A stretch of DNA of 22,453 bases, taken from NCBI GenBank assembly GCA_000435475.1, contig FR896068.1, forward strand, positions 1 through 22,453, given 5' to 3'. Both the position numbers and the translations under genes were made by a program. Shown here in pieces: positions 21,646 to 22,453 of the stretch. The notes beneath the pieces were generated by a model. That model made no database searches. It was not told where the DNA came from and saw nothing but the letters and a program-made list of their open reading frames with translations. The stretch is from Cryptobacterium sp. CAG:338 (GTDB lineage: Bacteria; Actinomycetota; Coriobacteriia; Coriobacteriales; Eggerthellaceae). Each line of letters opens with the position of its first letter. Position 1 is the first letter of the stretch.

Positions 21646-22453
21646 ATGAATGCAGATTTTAATACGTGGTTAATTTCAGTTACGAGCGCTTTCGATGACT
21701 TCCTGTATACCTATATCTTGGTATTCTTGCTGGTTTTCGTAGCAATCTATTTTACGGTTCGCACACGTTTTGTGCAGATTCGTTATTTCAAGGATATGTT
21801 TACTCAGCTGTTTGAGAAAAAACATGTTCCTGGTAAAAAATCCATTTCTTCTTTTCAGGCGATGATGGTATCTACTGCTTCGCGTGTAGGTACTGGTAAC
21901 ATTGCGGGCATTGCTACTGCAGTTGCCTTAGGTGGTCCAGGTGCAATTTTCTGGATGTGGCTAATGGCACTTTTTGGTGCTGCTTCAGCTTTTGTAGAAT
22001 CCACTTTGGCACAGATTTGGAAAGTTCGCGGTAAGAATGGCGAATTTCGTGGTGGTCCTGCCTATTACATCGAACAAGCTCTTGGTCGGCGTTGGTTAGG
22101 TATCGTTTTCGCGGTATTGCTGATTATCTGCTATGCCTATGGTTTCAATGGTTTGCAGGCATACAACATGGCTAGTGCACTTGAATATTACATTCCTGAT
22201 TATGCAACGAACGGAACCGCGGTTGCGCTTGGTATTGTACTTTGTGTTATGACGGGCTTTGTTATTTTTGGTGGCGCAAAGCGTATCAGTATTATCTCTT
22301 CGGTTTTAGTTCCCGTTATGGCTATTGCTTATCTTGGTATGGGGCTCTTTATTACGGTAACCAATTGGTATTTGCTTCCTGATGCGTTTTATTACATTTT
22401 CCAATCCGCCTTTGATTTTGAATCCATTTTTGGTGGTTTTGCAGGTTCGGTAA
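21646..22453 (+). CDS. AGCS-family Na+/alanine or glycine symporter (5' part, runs off the window)
   Basis: The frame opens at 21646 after a GAGGGAG site eight bases upstream and stays open to the window edge, showing about 269 residues. It is strongly hydrophobic with several membrane spans. The first is LVFLLVFVAIYF. Family features include SSFQAMMVSTASRVGTGNIAG (about 71-91, given here as part of the first conserved loop), GGPGAIFWMWLMALFGAASAF and the RGGPAYYIEQALG motif. This is the signature order of amino-acid carriers that import alanine or glycine with sodium (PF01235). About 180-200 residues of the C-terminus lie outside the window. The 190-base gap before it contains TTGACA at 21537-21542 but no good -10 partner. 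Confidence 0.93.
   Translation, partial: MNADFNTWLISVTSAFDDFLYTYILVFLLVFVAIYFTVRTRFVQIRYFKDMFTQLFEKKHVPGKKSISSFQAMMVSTASRVGTGNIAGIATAVALGGPGAIFWMWLMALFGAASAFVESTLAQIWKVRGKNGEFRGGPAYYIEQALGRRWLGIVFAVLLIICYAYGFNGLQAYNMASALEYYIPDYATNGTAVALGIVLCVMTGFVIFGGAKRISIISSVLVPVMAIAYLGMGLFITVTNWYLLPDAFYYIFQSAFDFESIFGGFAGSV

Overview
The window is about 22.5 kb of bacterial chromosome, densely coded on both strands and moderately AT-rich. It reads as housekeeping DNA with a few accessory genes. I suspect an anaerobic or microaerophilic low-GC member of the Coriobacteriia (Actinomycetota), or less likely a Firmicute. The reasons are a Veg protein, an Xpt/PbuX pair, a two-gene SufC/SufB-like set, an amine-dehydrogenase-like enzyme and an LPxT-anchored surface-protein remnant. 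The taxonomy is inference, since no rRNA or other decisive marker is present.

Layout. 1-1.2 kb (minus): a 2,4-diaminopentanoate-dehydrogenase-like oxidoreductase with a Cys/His-rich tail. 1.2-1.8 kb (minus): a broken LPxT surface protein just downstream of tRNA-Pro(GGG) and its terminator. 1.9-5.25 kb (minus): a tightly overlapping operon xpt-pbuX-coaBC (xanthine salvage, xanthine uptake, coenzyme A synthesis). 5.5-6.7 kb (plus): an ABC_trans_CmpB-type membrane protein and a YbaK-type Cys-tRNA(Pro) deacylase. 6.7-9.4 kb (plus): a Zn/Cd-type metal efflux operon, made of an SmtB-like repressor with two visible operators, a free-standing 72-aa HMA protein and a P1B ATPase that lacks its own HMA domain. 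9.6-14.0 kb (plus): metG, a TatD-family nuclease with a repeat-bearing N-terminal extension, an Isf-like flavoprotein and rsmA. 14.3-15.7 kb (minus): a PurF-like enzyme whose glutaminase active site is missing. 16.0-17.8 kb (plus): the sufC/sufB-like pair closed by a strong terminator. 17.86-20.26 kb (plus): a possible 21-aa leader peptide, a GNAT acetyltransferase and an ABC exporter. 20.4-20.9 kb (minus): an HD-domain hydrolase, converging on the exporter. 21.0-21.4 kb (plus): veg with a UUCG-loop terminator. 21.6 kb to the window edge (plus): the 5' part of an AGCS-family Na+/alanine or glycine symporter.

There is no clear mobile element, CRISPR array or phage module. The points most worth a second look are the PurF homologue without its nucleophile, the minimal SufCB-like pair, the repeat-bearing TatD extension, the small ORF before the acetyltransferase/exporter operon, and the folded intergenic element after rsmA. 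None of these is proof of a new system; each is given with the test that would settle it.
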